64,000 nt of DNA from Candidatus Devosia phytovorans. GTDB taxonomy: Bacteria > Pseudomonadota > Alphaproteobacteria > Rhizobiales > Devosiaceae. Under the pieces are notes generated by a model that was not told the origin of the DNA, ran no database searches, and saw only the letters and a list, made by a program, of their open reading frames with translations. This document shows, one piece after another, positions 27,995 through 34,760 of this stretch; the stretch's first letter is position 1, and every line of letters begins with the position of its first letter. The DNA lies in NCBI GenBank assembly GCA_029202405.1, contig CP119312.1:5001-69000 (forward strand), read 5' to 3'. A program made the position numbers and the translations under genes.

Positions 27995-28111
27995 TCACCA
28001 GCGCGCACGCTTGCGCCGAATGGCTTTGAGCAGTGGCACTAGGATCAACATGGTGAAGATCAGCGCTACGCCGACCCCGAACAGAGTGGGAAATTCTGGA
28101 AAACTCAACAA
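27995..28111 (-). CDS. Possible 38-residue single-pass membrane protein
   Basis: A minus-strand frame starting at TTG 28111 (or TTG 28108) gives a short leader (LSFPEFPTLF), one hydrophobic helix (GVGVALIFTMLILVPLL) and a basic C-terminus (KAIRRKRARW), the usual shape of a small membrane protein. There is no convincing ribosome site and the start is non-ATG. Chance remains possible. Confidence 0.3.
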   Translation of the reverse strand: MLSFPEFPTLFGVGVALIFTMLILVPLLKAIRRKRARW

Positions 28112-28143
28112 GCCATGCGCTTACGCTGATTTGGCTAGGTTCA

Positions 28144-28261
28144 GGAACCATTAATCTATGATCGCATTCAAGCATACGTAGACCTGTCCGTCTGCATCGG
28201 ATGTCTAGCCAGAGGCGGCTGTCTCAAACGCCCGGAAGCGCGAGAACCGCTCCGGGCTTTT
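28144..28261 (+). ncRNA. Candidate small RNA with intrinsic terminator
   Basis: An isolated terminator sits at 28230-28261 (GCCCGG-A-AGCG / CGCT-CCGGGC, then TTTT), with no plus-strand gene within 4.5 kb upstream. At 28144-28168 there is GGAAC-N16-CATT, one base off the stress-promoter-like signals found elsewhere in the window. Together they would yield a transcript of about 85 bases. The terminator is well supported; the promoter and the RNA are inference. Confidence 0.35.
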
Positions 28262-28384
28262 CATTGTCAGGTGATGACACAAGCCAGCTCCCGACACATC
28301 AGTTGTCGCGATTTTGCGATCGAAGGTTCGAAAGTTCAGGGCCCGCGTGTGGTTACAATCCGGTCGACCGCCTGAGCAGAGAGA

Positions 28385-28885
28385 ATGGCTGCGAACATGC
28401 TGGATGAGATTTGGTCGACTGCAGTGAGCGAGTTCTCCGATGTACCGGACGTTGCCACTTTGACACGCATCACCATGCGTCTCGCGCTCGCGGCAGTTCT
28501 AGGGGGCATCTTAGGTTTCGAACGGGAACGGAAGGGGCGCAGCGCAGGCCTTCGAACACATATGCTGGTGGCGGTAGGCGCCGCTTTGTTCGTGATGGGC
28601 CCATCTCAAAGTGGTATGTCCATAGGTGACATGTCCCGCGTCTTGCAAGGCATCGTGCAAGGTATCGGGTTCTTGGGCGCTGGCGCCATCATCGTTCGCA
28701 CCGCGAAGAATCAGGTCGAGGGGCTGACTACAGCCGCAAACATCTGGGCAACGGCAGCCATTGGGGTGCTTGCCGGACTGGGACTAGAAGCGACCGCCGT
28801 CCTTTCATCCATTATCCTCCTAATTATTTTGGCCGTTGTGCCGCACCTCGTTCCGTCAAAACCTGATGGGCGGGACCGCGATTAG
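28385..28885 (+). CDS. MgtC/SapB family membrane protein
   Basis: A 166-residue inner-membrane protein. The family signature is visible: LALAAVLGGILGFERERKGRSAGLRTHMLVAVGAALF, split by charged residues, then GIGFLGAGAII and VEGLTTAANIWATAAIGVLAGLG. Four to five membrane helices are predicted. MgtC proteins act in magnesium limitation, acid stress and F1Fo-ATPase control in some bacteria; the short form here lacks the C-terminal cytoplasmic domain of MgtC itself. AGAGAG precedes the ATG. It stands alone at the right edge of the island. Confidence 0.88.
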   Translation: MAANMLDEIWSTAVSEFSDVPDVATLTRITMRLALAAVLGGILGFERERKGRSAGLRTHMLVAVGAALFVMGPSQSGMSIGDMSRVLQGIVQGIGFLGAGAIIVRTAKNQVEGLTTAANIWATAAIGVLAGLGLEATAVLSSIILLIILAVVPHLVPSKPDGRDRD

Positions 28886-28959
28886 GAGATTGAGGCCCAG
28901 GGTCGACAGCTACAGCTCCAGTCACACGGCTTTTGCCAGATCGACGGCTGGCAGGGCGA

Positions 28960-29337
28960 CTAGGCCAGCATCGTCTCTATGGCTTGAGCGATGCTCCGAT
29001 AGGAATATGGCTTTGCACAGTATCGGACACCCGCAGGCAAATCCCGACCGTCAACTTGGATTTTGCCAGAAGTCACGATGATCCTGATCGGCGCCCAGAG
29101 GTGCGCAACTGCCCGTGCCAGTGTGAGGCCGCTCACAGATCCAGGCATATCTACGTCGGTGAACACCAACCGGATGTCGTCGATGCTCTCGATTATTTCG
29201 ATCGCTTCCTCGGTGTCTCCGGCTTCGTAGACGTCGTAGCCAAGATGGTCGAGGTGCTGGACGATGCCCGTTCGTACCAAAACTTGATCGTCCACCACCA
29301 ACATTCGGGTCCTGCTTACGGTGTGCGGGGTCCCCAT
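28960..29337 (-). CDS. Single-domain response regulator
   Basis: A 125-residue receiver domain with no output domain. Phosphorylation features: acidic pair in LVVDDQVLV, Asp in VFTDVDMPG, Ser/Thr in IIVTSGK, Lys in YCAKPYS. It begins immediately after the stop codon of the upstream receiver gene, so both are in one unit with the kinase at 29857-30858 nearby on the same strand. It resembles the receiver at 56733-57101 (FTDIDMPG, KPYSHR). Probably acts by protein contact in a kinase network. Confidence 0.9.
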   Translation of the reverse strand: MGTPHTVSRTRMLVVDDQVLVRTGIVQHLDHLGYDVYEAGDTEEAIEIIESIDDIRLVFTDVDMPGSVSGLTLARAVAHLWAPIRIIVTSGKIQVDGRDLPAGVRYCAKPYSYRSIAQAIETMLA

Positions 29338-29769
29338 CTAGTGAGCCTTCCTACTGGACTCGTCGGTCGGGTCTCCCAACCGGTCTCGATTGCTGACGGA
29401 CCAGTCCGCATCCCGCATTGCGTTATCCACTGCCGTGAGCAGCTTTTCGCCTGCGATCGGCTTGTTGTAGAAGGCGACGCCTTGTGGGAGGTCGCCCGGC
29501 TTTGGACGCTCTGTTCCCGAGATAATGACCACTCCGATTTCCGGCCAACCGAACCGCACTTGGTTCGCAAGAGTGAATCCATTACGGATTCCTGGCATCT
29601 GGACGTCAGTAATGACAACAGCGATGTCGTCGGAGCGGTCTCTGATCTCTTCCATCGCGTCAAGCGTGGATGGAGCCAAAATGGTCTTCCAGCCCAAGGT
29701 CTCGAGCTCTTCCTCCAAAAAGAGCTGCAGGACAGGGTCGTCTTCTACAATAAGCACCGTGTTTCGCAT
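29338..29769 (-). CDS. Single-domain response regulator
   Basis: A 143-residue receiver domain: LIVEDDPVLQL, VVITDVQMPG (phospho-Asp), VVIISGTERP and FYNKPIAGEKLL. A short polar C-terminal tail follows (ADWSVSNRDRLGDPTDES). The start at 29769 (MRNTVLIV) is preferred over 29775. It directly precedes the second receiver gene and lies 87 bases after the HisKA_2 kinase on the same strand, so it is the likely phosphate acceptor of that kinase. Confidence 0.9.
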   Translation of the reverse strand: MRNTVLIVEDDPVLQLFLEEELETLGWKTILAPSTLDAMEEIRDRSDDIAVVITDVQMPGIRNGFTLANQVRFGWPEIGVVIISGTERPKPGDLPQGVAFYNKPIAGEKLLTAVDNAMRDADWSVSNRDRLGDPTDESSRKAH

Positions 29770-29856
29770 GATCACCCGCCTAGGTTGTCGGGGCGGAAGC
29801 GATTCAGGACCGGGTTGGTTGCGAGCACGATCATCACATCGAGTCGTCAGCGAGGC

Positions 29857-30858
29857 TCAGAGGGTGTCCAAACGCAGTCTCGATACGGTCCCATGATCGG
29901 TTTCCATCGAGAGGCCGTCCCCTAACTGTTCAGCGAAACGACGCGCCACTGTGAGCCCAAGGCTCTTGGATGTCGACAGGTTGAAGTCGGCCGGTAGTCC
30001 CTGACCGTTGTCCCGCACCGTTATTTCCGCGCCGGCGCCAAGCCGTTCGATGTGAACTTCGATCAGTCCGACCTGCTCAGGACCGAAAGCGTGCTCCACG
30101 CTGTTCGCCACCAGTTCTGCGATAATGAGTCCGGTCGGTACCGCGCGTTCGGCGGAGAGTTTGGTGTCGTCGGCGACAACTGAACATTTGATTGAGGTCG
30201 CTCCGGATGCAAACAGCAGGTCGTCGCAGATTTCTCGCGCAAACTGGCCAAGTGCCAGCATCTGTCCGTTTGGATCGTGCAGCCGTCGCTGAATCTTGCC
30301 GATCAAGGCCAGTCTGTTGGCTGCCTCGTCGAGCACCCTCGCTGCTTCTTGATCGGCGACATTGCGACGCTGCATCCTAATCAGAGAGGCCACCACAGAT
30401 AGGTTGTTAGACACCCGGTGTTGAAGCTCTTGGAACATGAGATCCCTCGAGGCAGCAAGATTGGCGGATCGTTGCCGCTCCTGGTCGAGTTCGCTCAGCC
30501 ATCGGAACATCTGATGGATCACCAGCAGATCGACGGTGATGACAGTGGCAAAGAAGACGAGTGCCAACGCTGTAGGCGGGTTTAATTCGAACGTGTCGAA
30601 CGGCGGAATGAAGAAATACCAGGATGCCAAGAATGAACCGAGCGCTACGACAGCGCCCGGTAGGAGCCCGCCTATGAATGCGGTTAGGATCACTGCCGGA
30701 AAGAAAGTCAGGAACGGATAACCGGGGGGCAGGCTGTCATGCAGGGCCATGCGCAGCGACAGTGCCAACGCGAAGGCAACGGCGGCAGCGGCCCATCGCC
30801 AAGGCGTAGCTTGGAAGCGCAACAGTCGCTTGCTCGCGCGCTCGAACCTATTCGTCAT
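29857..30858 (-). CDS. Membrane histidine kinase (DUF4118 sensor, HisKA_2)
   Basis: A 333-residue inner-membrane kinase. Four hydrophobic segments between residues about 20 and 125 form a KdpD-like DUF4118 module (FLTFFPAVILTAFIGGLLPG). The phospho-His is in LMFQELQHRVSNNLSVVAS (HisKA_2 type), and the ATPase domain has ELVANSVEHAF and VRDNGQGLP. The start at 30858 has GGAGAG upstream and overlaps the stop of a 67-codon frame (ATGA). It is followed by two receiver genes and may feed the general stress response, as many HisKA_2 kinases do in alphaproteobacteria. Confidence 0.9.
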   Translation of the reverse strand: MTNRFERASKRLLRFQATPWRWAAAAVAFALALSLRMALHDSLPPGYPFLTFFPAVILTAFIGGLLPGAVVALGSFLASWYFFIPPFDTFELNPPTALALVFFATVITVDLLVIHQMFRWLSELDQERQRSANLAASRDLMFQELQHRVSNNLSVVASLIRMQRRNVADQEAARVLDEAANRLALIGKIQRRLHDPNGQMLALGQFAREICDDLLFASGATSIKCSVVADDTKLSAERAVPTGLIIAELVANSVEHAFGPEQVGLIEVHIERLGAGAEITVRDNGQGLPADFNLSTSKSLGLTVARRFAEQLGDGLSMETDHGTVSRLRLDTL

Positions 30859-31058
30859 GGAAATCTCTCCGGCTGCCGCTCGAGGCCAATCGCCGAGAAG
30901 TGCCGGACATTTACTCCACATTGGCCGGCAGGGCAATCGGTGCCCTTGAGCGTGCGCGAAAGCGCCTGGTATCGGAAGTCGTCACAGGGGGTGGAGTAGC
31001 TCAAAAGTCGCTTATTGCCGCCCTCAAAAACCATGTAGAACACGCTGAGCCCTATCAT
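30855..31058 (-). CDS. Possible small Cys-containing protein linking Nudix and kinase genes
   Basis: A 67-codon frame that overlaps the Nudix stop by 4 bases (ATGA at 31055-31058) and the kinase start by 4 bases (ATGA at 30855-30858). Such double coupling is unusual for a chance frame. The product has three cysteines, two in GTDCPAGQCG, and no membrane segment. No family is recognised. Without it, there would be about 200 bases between Nudix and kinase genes. Confidence 0.4.
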   Translation of the reverse strand: MIGLSVFYMVFEGGNKRLLSYSTPCDDFRYQALSRTLKGTDCPAGQCGVNVRHFSAIGLERQPERFP

Positions 31059-31516
31059 GGGGAGAATAAAACCAAGGCATCCTCCCGCAAGTCGAGCAGA
31101 AACCGGCGTAGGTCTGGCTCGAACACGGCGTCAGCAGCTTTTTTCGGACGGAACCAGCGGCGTTTTCGCTGACCCTTTTCATCCCATTTTGAGAGCTCAC
31201 ATGTTACGCGGAGAGGGAAAACCAGCGCCTGCGCGGGCGTGGAGGTGCCATCGTCGAACAGCTTGATAAAGCGGTAGGAGCCAATGGCCGTTTCCGACGC
31301 CACCCCCTCTACGCCGGCCTCCTCCTTGGCCTCTATGCCAGCAGTCCGACCTGCCGAATTTCCAGATATCGGCCAGCCCTTTGGAAGCATCCACTTCGCA
31401 TTCGTACGGGATGTCACCAACAGGATGCGCAACTTGCCGTCAGCATCGATCCGCCAGGGTAACGAAGCCACCTGTTCGGAAGACGATCCGTCGATTTCAG
31501 ATGCTGATTTGGCCAT
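31055..31516 (-). CDS. Nudix-fold hydrolase with altered Nudix box
   Basis: A 153-residue protein resembling the diphosphoinositol/NTP pyrophosphatase branch: WMLPKGWPISGN at the entrance of the box, then AGIEAKEEAGVEG. The core EAKEEAG metal-binding Glu residues are kept, but the box Arg (REXXEE) is Ile and the earlier conserved Glu is Asn, so activity may be changed. The C-terminal KRRWFRPKKAADAV segment is typical of the family. It heads the unit leading to the kinase and receivers. Confidence 0.8.
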   Translation of the reverse strand: MAKSASEIDGSSSEQVASLPWRIDADGKLRILLVTSRTNAKWMLPKGWPISGNSAGRTAGIEAKEEAGVEGVASETAIGSYRFIKLFDDGTSTPAQALVFPLRVTCELSKWDEKGQRKRRWFRPKKAADAVFEPDLRRFLLDLREDALVLFSP

Positions 31517-32027
31517 GCACCTGAATGGGCTCAAGCAAGATTCGCTGCAACCTCATTTGTTGCAGTCGAACCAAGTGACAGTGCGGACCTCTGCTCAATT
31601 CGTAACGCGAGATCGATGTCTGCTTTTTGGAGTTGTCGTTGAGCTGCCTATTATCTGAATTGGGGCGCAAAGGCGCCTCGAAACGATGTGCGTGTAACTC
31701 CCTCAATCTTGCTCTGAAGTACGTGCACAAACTTCAGAGCTTCCCAGAAAGCGGACGGCAGAGAGAAAGGCCTGGTGAACTTGCGCCCTCTGCTACTTTA
31801 CAGCTCTTTGGCGTGAAACCCGCCAGAGTGTGGGGCTGAGAGGGAGATAGGCGAGCTCAAAGAATTGTCCTCTGTAGGAAATGGCGGAGGAAAGGGCGCT
31901 GAGTGAAAACATTCTTTGAGCCCGACAGGGCGCCCTTATGTAAATCGCTGCGATGTCTCAAACGGGATGGTTTGCAGAATGTCCGGTTTCGGTGACGTCA
32001 GGGCTCAAGTAGACGTTTTAGGGTGGA
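31517..32027. other. Intergenic region, nothing certain
   Basis: 511 bases between the Nudix gene and a small minus-strand gene. Several frames of 60-75 codons exist but have no ribosome site or recognisable product. No terminator, repeat or RNA was identified. Confidence 0.4.
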
Positions 32028-32282
32028 TCACCACGAACCGCGGATTCGGTCCAGTATCTGGTTCAGCATCAACTGCCCGGCATCGGTCAGGTGAAGCCGA
32101 TCGCCCTGCTCGCTGACCAAGCCCGCCTCGACCAGTTTCGCGATGGCCGCCGGGTCTGCTCTGTGCGCAACGCCGTCCTTGGCCACGATGCTGGTCACGA
32201 CGTCGCCGCTCTCGAGTTGATGGAAGGCTGCGAATGCGAACACCGCGAGTGCCTTGTCGCTGAGGTCGTTGGGTGTGGTCAT
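32028..32282 (-). CDS. Small protein, possible winged-helix
   Basis: An 84-residue protein with GGAG seven bases before its ATG. The sequence alternates helices and short strands (SDKALAVFAFAAFHQLESGD, PAAIAKLVEAGLVSEQGDRLHLTDAGQLML); the second part has the shape of a winged-helix recognition and wing region. It is divergent from the FAD monooxygenase gene, with 83 bases between start codons, and may regulate it. No family is firmly recognised. Confidence 0.6.
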   Translation of the reverse strand: MTTPNDLSDKALAVFAFAAFHQLESGDVVTSIVAKDGVAHRADPAAIAKLVEAGLVSEQGDRLHLTDAGQLMLNQILDRIRGSW

Positions 32283-32365
32283 GTCGATGCTCCGAGGGCT
32301 TTGCTCGGCAACGATACGCAGGGCCACTCGTTCCCAATCGTGCCGTTCCGGCAGCGAGGAATCCC

Positions 32366-33562
32366 ATGACCAAGAAAGTCCTTATCTCCGGCGCCAGTAT
32401 CGCGGGCAACGCCACCGCCTGGTGGCTTGGACATTACGGCTTCGACGTCACTGTGGTGGAGAAGGCCGACAGCTTCAGGGACGGCGGACAGAACATCGAC
32501 ATCCGCGACGCTGGTCGCGACGTGCTGAAGAAGATGGGATTGGAACAGGCGGCTCTGGCAAACGGCACTGGCGAAGAAGGCACGGCATGGGTGCATGCTG
32601 ATGGCAGCGTCATCGCCGAATTCGACACTAAGGACATGGGCGCCGATGGCCCAACTGCCGAGATGGAAATCCTTCGCGGTGACCTCGCGCGCCTGCTGTA
32701 CGAGCCGGCACAGAAGCATGCCTCCTACCGCTTCGGCGACAGCATCAAGGCGTTGGAGGAGATTGGCGACCAGCTGTCTGTAACCTTCGAGAGTGGGAAG
32801 ACGGAAACCTTCGCGGCCGTAGTTATTGCCGAGGGCGTCGGTTCCGCCACGCGCGACATCATTTTCCCTGGCGAGAACGATCCACGTTGGCTGGACATGA
32901 GCATCGGCTACTTCACGGTGCCGAAGACCTCGGCCGACGACAAGCTTTGGCGCTGGTATCACACCACTGGCGGAAGAAGCGCATCCCTGCGTCCGGACCA
33001 GCATGGCACGATGCGCGCCATGCTGACGGTACAGAAGCCTGCCGGCGAAGAGGCTGATTTGACGCCCGAGCAGCAGAAGGAATGGCTTGCAGAGCAATTC
33101 GGGGATGTCGATTGGGAAACCCCGCGTATCCTTGAAGCCATGGCCAGTTCGGAGGACTTCTATTTCGATGTCCTGCGGCAGGTCCGAATGCCAACCTGGT
33201 CGAAGGGCCGCGTGGTGCTAACCGGGGATGCCGCCTGGTGCGTAACGCCTTTGGGCGGCGTCGGCGCAACTCTGGCCGTCATCGGCGCTTATGTCCTGGC
33301 AGGAGAGATGGCGGAGCAAGGCGACGTCGCATCGGCCTTCACCAGGTATGAGGCGCGCCTGCGCAAATTCGTCGATGATGCCCAAGGGATCCCCAAGATA
33401 GCACCGCGGATGGCGAATCCCCATTCACGGCTGGGTCTCGCCCTATTGTATGGAACCCTCAAGCTGGCATCCACGCCTGGCGTTCGGCAGTCGATAGGCA
33501 AATTGCTCGCTGGCAAGTCGGACGACTTCGTCCTGCCTGACTACCGTTCGCCGCTGGGTTAA
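32366..33562 (+). CDS. FAD-dependent monooxygenase (PHBH/TetX-like)
   Basis: A 398-residue group A flavin monooxygenase. The FAD-binding start is LISGASIAGNATAWWLG followed by the acidic end of strand 2 (VVEKA); the second FAD motif is GRVVLTGDAAWCVTPLGGVG. The start at 32366 has GAGG six bases upstream and begins right at the Rossmann strand, so the longer frame from 32273 is rejected. The general family hydroxylates aromatic compounds or inactivates drugs such as tetracyclines; the substrate cannot be told here. Confidence 0.88.
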   Translation: MTKKVLISGASIAGNATAWWLGHYGFDVTVVEKADSFRDGGQNIDIRDAGRDVLKKMGLEQAALANGTGEEGTAWVHADGSVIAEFDTKDMGADGPTAEMEILRGDLARLLYEPAQKHASYRFGDSIKALEEIGDQLSVTFESGKTETFAAVVIAEGVGSATRDIIFPGENDPRWLDMSIGYFTVPKTSADDKLWRWYHTTGGRSASLRPDQHGTMRAMLTVQKPAGEEADLTPEQQKEWLAEQFGDVDWETPRILEAMASSEDFYFDVLRQVRMPTWSKGRVVLTGDAAWCVTPLGGVGATLAVIGAYVLAGEMAEQGDVASAFTRYEARLRKFVDDAQGIPKIAPRMANPHSRLGLALLYGTLKLASTPGVRQSIGKLLAGKSDDFVLPDYRSPLG

Positions 33563-33569
33563 ACCCAGG

Positions 33570-33803
33570 TCATTGTCGGCGTCTGGAGTTGGCCGCAGCA
33601 GAAACCACCGGCACCAAAGCCAGCATGATGACACCTACCATGCCGCCAATGGCCAGCAAGCCGACCGGGGTGATCTCGGCGTCGGCTTGGAAACGGGAGT
33701 TTCCGAATGACATTCGCACGGATGCACGTGCCGGTCGATGCGCCGCTCCGTGGGGTGCGGGCTCAAGGGTAGCTCGGTTTGAGTAGTCAGATACCGAGGT
33801 CAT
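33570..33803 (-). CDS. Small membrane-anchored protein
   Basis: A 77-residue product. The C-terminal part contains one hydrophobic helix (VGLLAIGGMVGVIMLALVPVVSA) followed by a basic tail (NSRRRQ). The ATG shares one base with the stop of the upstream gene (TGATG), indicating translational coupling. It is the last of four tiny genes in a row on this strand. Function unknown. A shorter reading from the Met at 33713 is possible. Confidence 0.6.
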   Translation of the reverse strand: MTSVSDYSNRATLEPAPHGAAHRPARASVRMSFGNSRFQADAEITPVGLLAIGGMVGVIMLALVPVVSAAANSRRRQ

Positions 33804-34012
33804 CACTTAGGTACCCTGGCGGCGACCAAGGCGGTCACCACGCCGTCCGGATCATCTGGCAAAGCTAGGTATCCCTGACCCATCAGCCAGTCCCGAACAA
33901 TGACGTTGACCGCATCCTCATGGGTCATCTTCCCACGGGGCGGCTCGTTGTGATCCGAAATGAACTGCTCGATGCCATCGAGCAGATCGTCGGCCAGCTT
34001 GATCGACATCAT
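33803..34012 (-). CDS. Small hypothetical protein
   Basis: A 69-residue acidic soluble protein (KLADDLLDGIEQFISDHNEP, HEDAVNVIVRDWLMGQGYLALPDD). The helix-rich pattern resembles ribbon-helix-helix-like or adaptor proteins, but no family is certain. Two adjacent ATG codons (34012 and 34009) are possible starts; the first overlaps the stop of the gene before it (ATGA). Third gene of the four-gene run. Confidence 0.65.
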   Translation of the reverse strand: MMSIKLADDLLDGIEQFISDHNEPPRGKMTHEDAVNVIVRDWLMGQGYLALPDDPDGVVTALVAARVPK

Positions 34013-34227
34013 TTCGGACCTGAACCGTTGTTGGCCGGGCGCGGCGGTGCATTGCCGTCGTGTGCATACGAATTCTGACCGATATCCTTGTCCTTGCCGG
34101 GTTTCGTCACAGCACCGGACGCGTCACCGTCCCCAGACTCTTCTGTCGACGGATGAGGGTCGGCGACATCATTCGGCACTCCCGGCTGCTTACCCGTAGG
34201 CAGGCCGTCACCGCTCTCGCGGCTCAT
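34009..34227 (-). CDS. Small disordered hypothetical protein
   Basis: A 72-residue hydrophilic protein, rich in Gly, Pro, Asp and Asn and with almost no hydrophobic core (TGKQPGVPNDVADPHPSTEE), so probably disordered. It overlaps both neighbours by 4 bases. The composition resembles hydrophilin-like stress proteins; this is inference. Confidence 0.6.
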   Translation of the reverse strand: MSRESGDGLPTGKQPGVPNDVADPHPSTEESGDGDASGAVTKPGKDKDIGQNSYAHDGNAPPRPANNGSGPK

Positions 34228-34388
34228 TTGGAACCCAGCTTCTTCTCAACGGCGTCGCGGCTGTTGCCAGCGGATTTCACCGCTTCCTTAACGGCGTCCT
34301 TCGACTTGCCGGTCTTTTCAGCTTCGTAGCGGACCTCGTGGTTCTGCTGGCCTGCCACTTTTGCGCGATCCTGTGCAGTATTGGACAT
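34224..34388 (-). CDS. DUF3606-like small protein
   Basis: A 54-residue protein whose pattern HEVRYEAEKTGKSKDAVKEA followed by VKSAGNSRDAVEKKLG fits the short DUF3606 family (a compact helical domain common in Hyphomicrobiales). The start at 34388 is chosen because it begins the conserved part. It is first in the run of four coupled genes and lies 36 bases downstream of a stress-promoter-like signal. Function unknown; likely stress-related. Confidence 0.75.
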   Translation of the reverse strand: MSNTAQDRAKVAGQQNHEVRYEAEKTGKSKDAVKEAVKSAGNSRDAVEKKLGSK

Positions 34389-34423
34389 TTGATTTCCAAG
34401 GTTCGTTGTTGAGGTCCTCGTCA

Positions 34424-34448
34424 AACGCCTTGCTGAATCGATGGTTCA
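34424..34448 (-). promoter_or_regulatory. EcfG-type promoter candidate for the DUF3606 gene cluster
   Basis: On the minus strand TGAAC-N16-CGTT, one mismatch from the GGAAC-N16-CGTT found before three other units of the window. It ends 36 bases before the DUF3606 start codon. The consensus of the alphaproteobacterial general stress sigma factor (GGAAC, then GTT at about 17 bases) is established knowledge. Confidence 0.55.
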
Positions 34449-34465
34449 ATCGCTACACGACATGG

Positions 34466-34760
34466 ATGACCGAATACCGCGTGATCGACCTCAACATTCA
34501 GACGATCGATCCAAAGCCCGGGTCGTCCAGGCTTCTTCCCCGGAACACGCCGCCGAATTGATCCTCGGTATCAAGCTCGTCCGAGGCGGCCACAAAAAGA
34601 ACCTGCGTGCGAGAGTGTATTGGCAGCTGGGGCGTCACCGACCAATGTGGTCCGCCTCTACACCCAACCCGACCAAGGCACGCATTCTAGAGTCGCAACC
34701 GATTCCGGTCCTGGGCATTCTCGACTACCGATGTACCCGAGTGAAACATGGAGGCCGTAG
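34466..34760 (+). pseudogene. Hypothetical gene broken by two frameshifts
   Basis: Three frames read as one protein: MTEYRVIDLNIQTIDP from ATG 34466, then KARVVQASSPEHAAELILGI through LRARVYWQ in the next frame, then GASPTNVVRLYTQPDQGTHS in the third, ending at TAG 34758-34760 inside the ligD start. The joined product resembles small conserved proteins with the core AAEL-LGI-LVR-G--KNLRARVYWQ. Two shifts within 300 bases imply decay or sequencing errors. No intact copy is seen in the window. Confidence 0.55.

Noticed and set aside
28300..28345. SOS box near GTTCGAAAGTTC
   Set aside because: The two GTTC half-sites are 4 bases apart, not 7, so it does not fit the LexA site of the group.
28933..29925. 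330-codon plus-strand frame over the two receiver genes
   Set aside because: The minus strand carries two receiver domains with all phosphorylation residues; the plus frame has none.
32366..33562. Tetracycline-inactivating enzyme call for the FAD monooxygenase
   Set aside because: General fold similarity only; substrate-specific residues cannot be judged by eye, so only the family is given.
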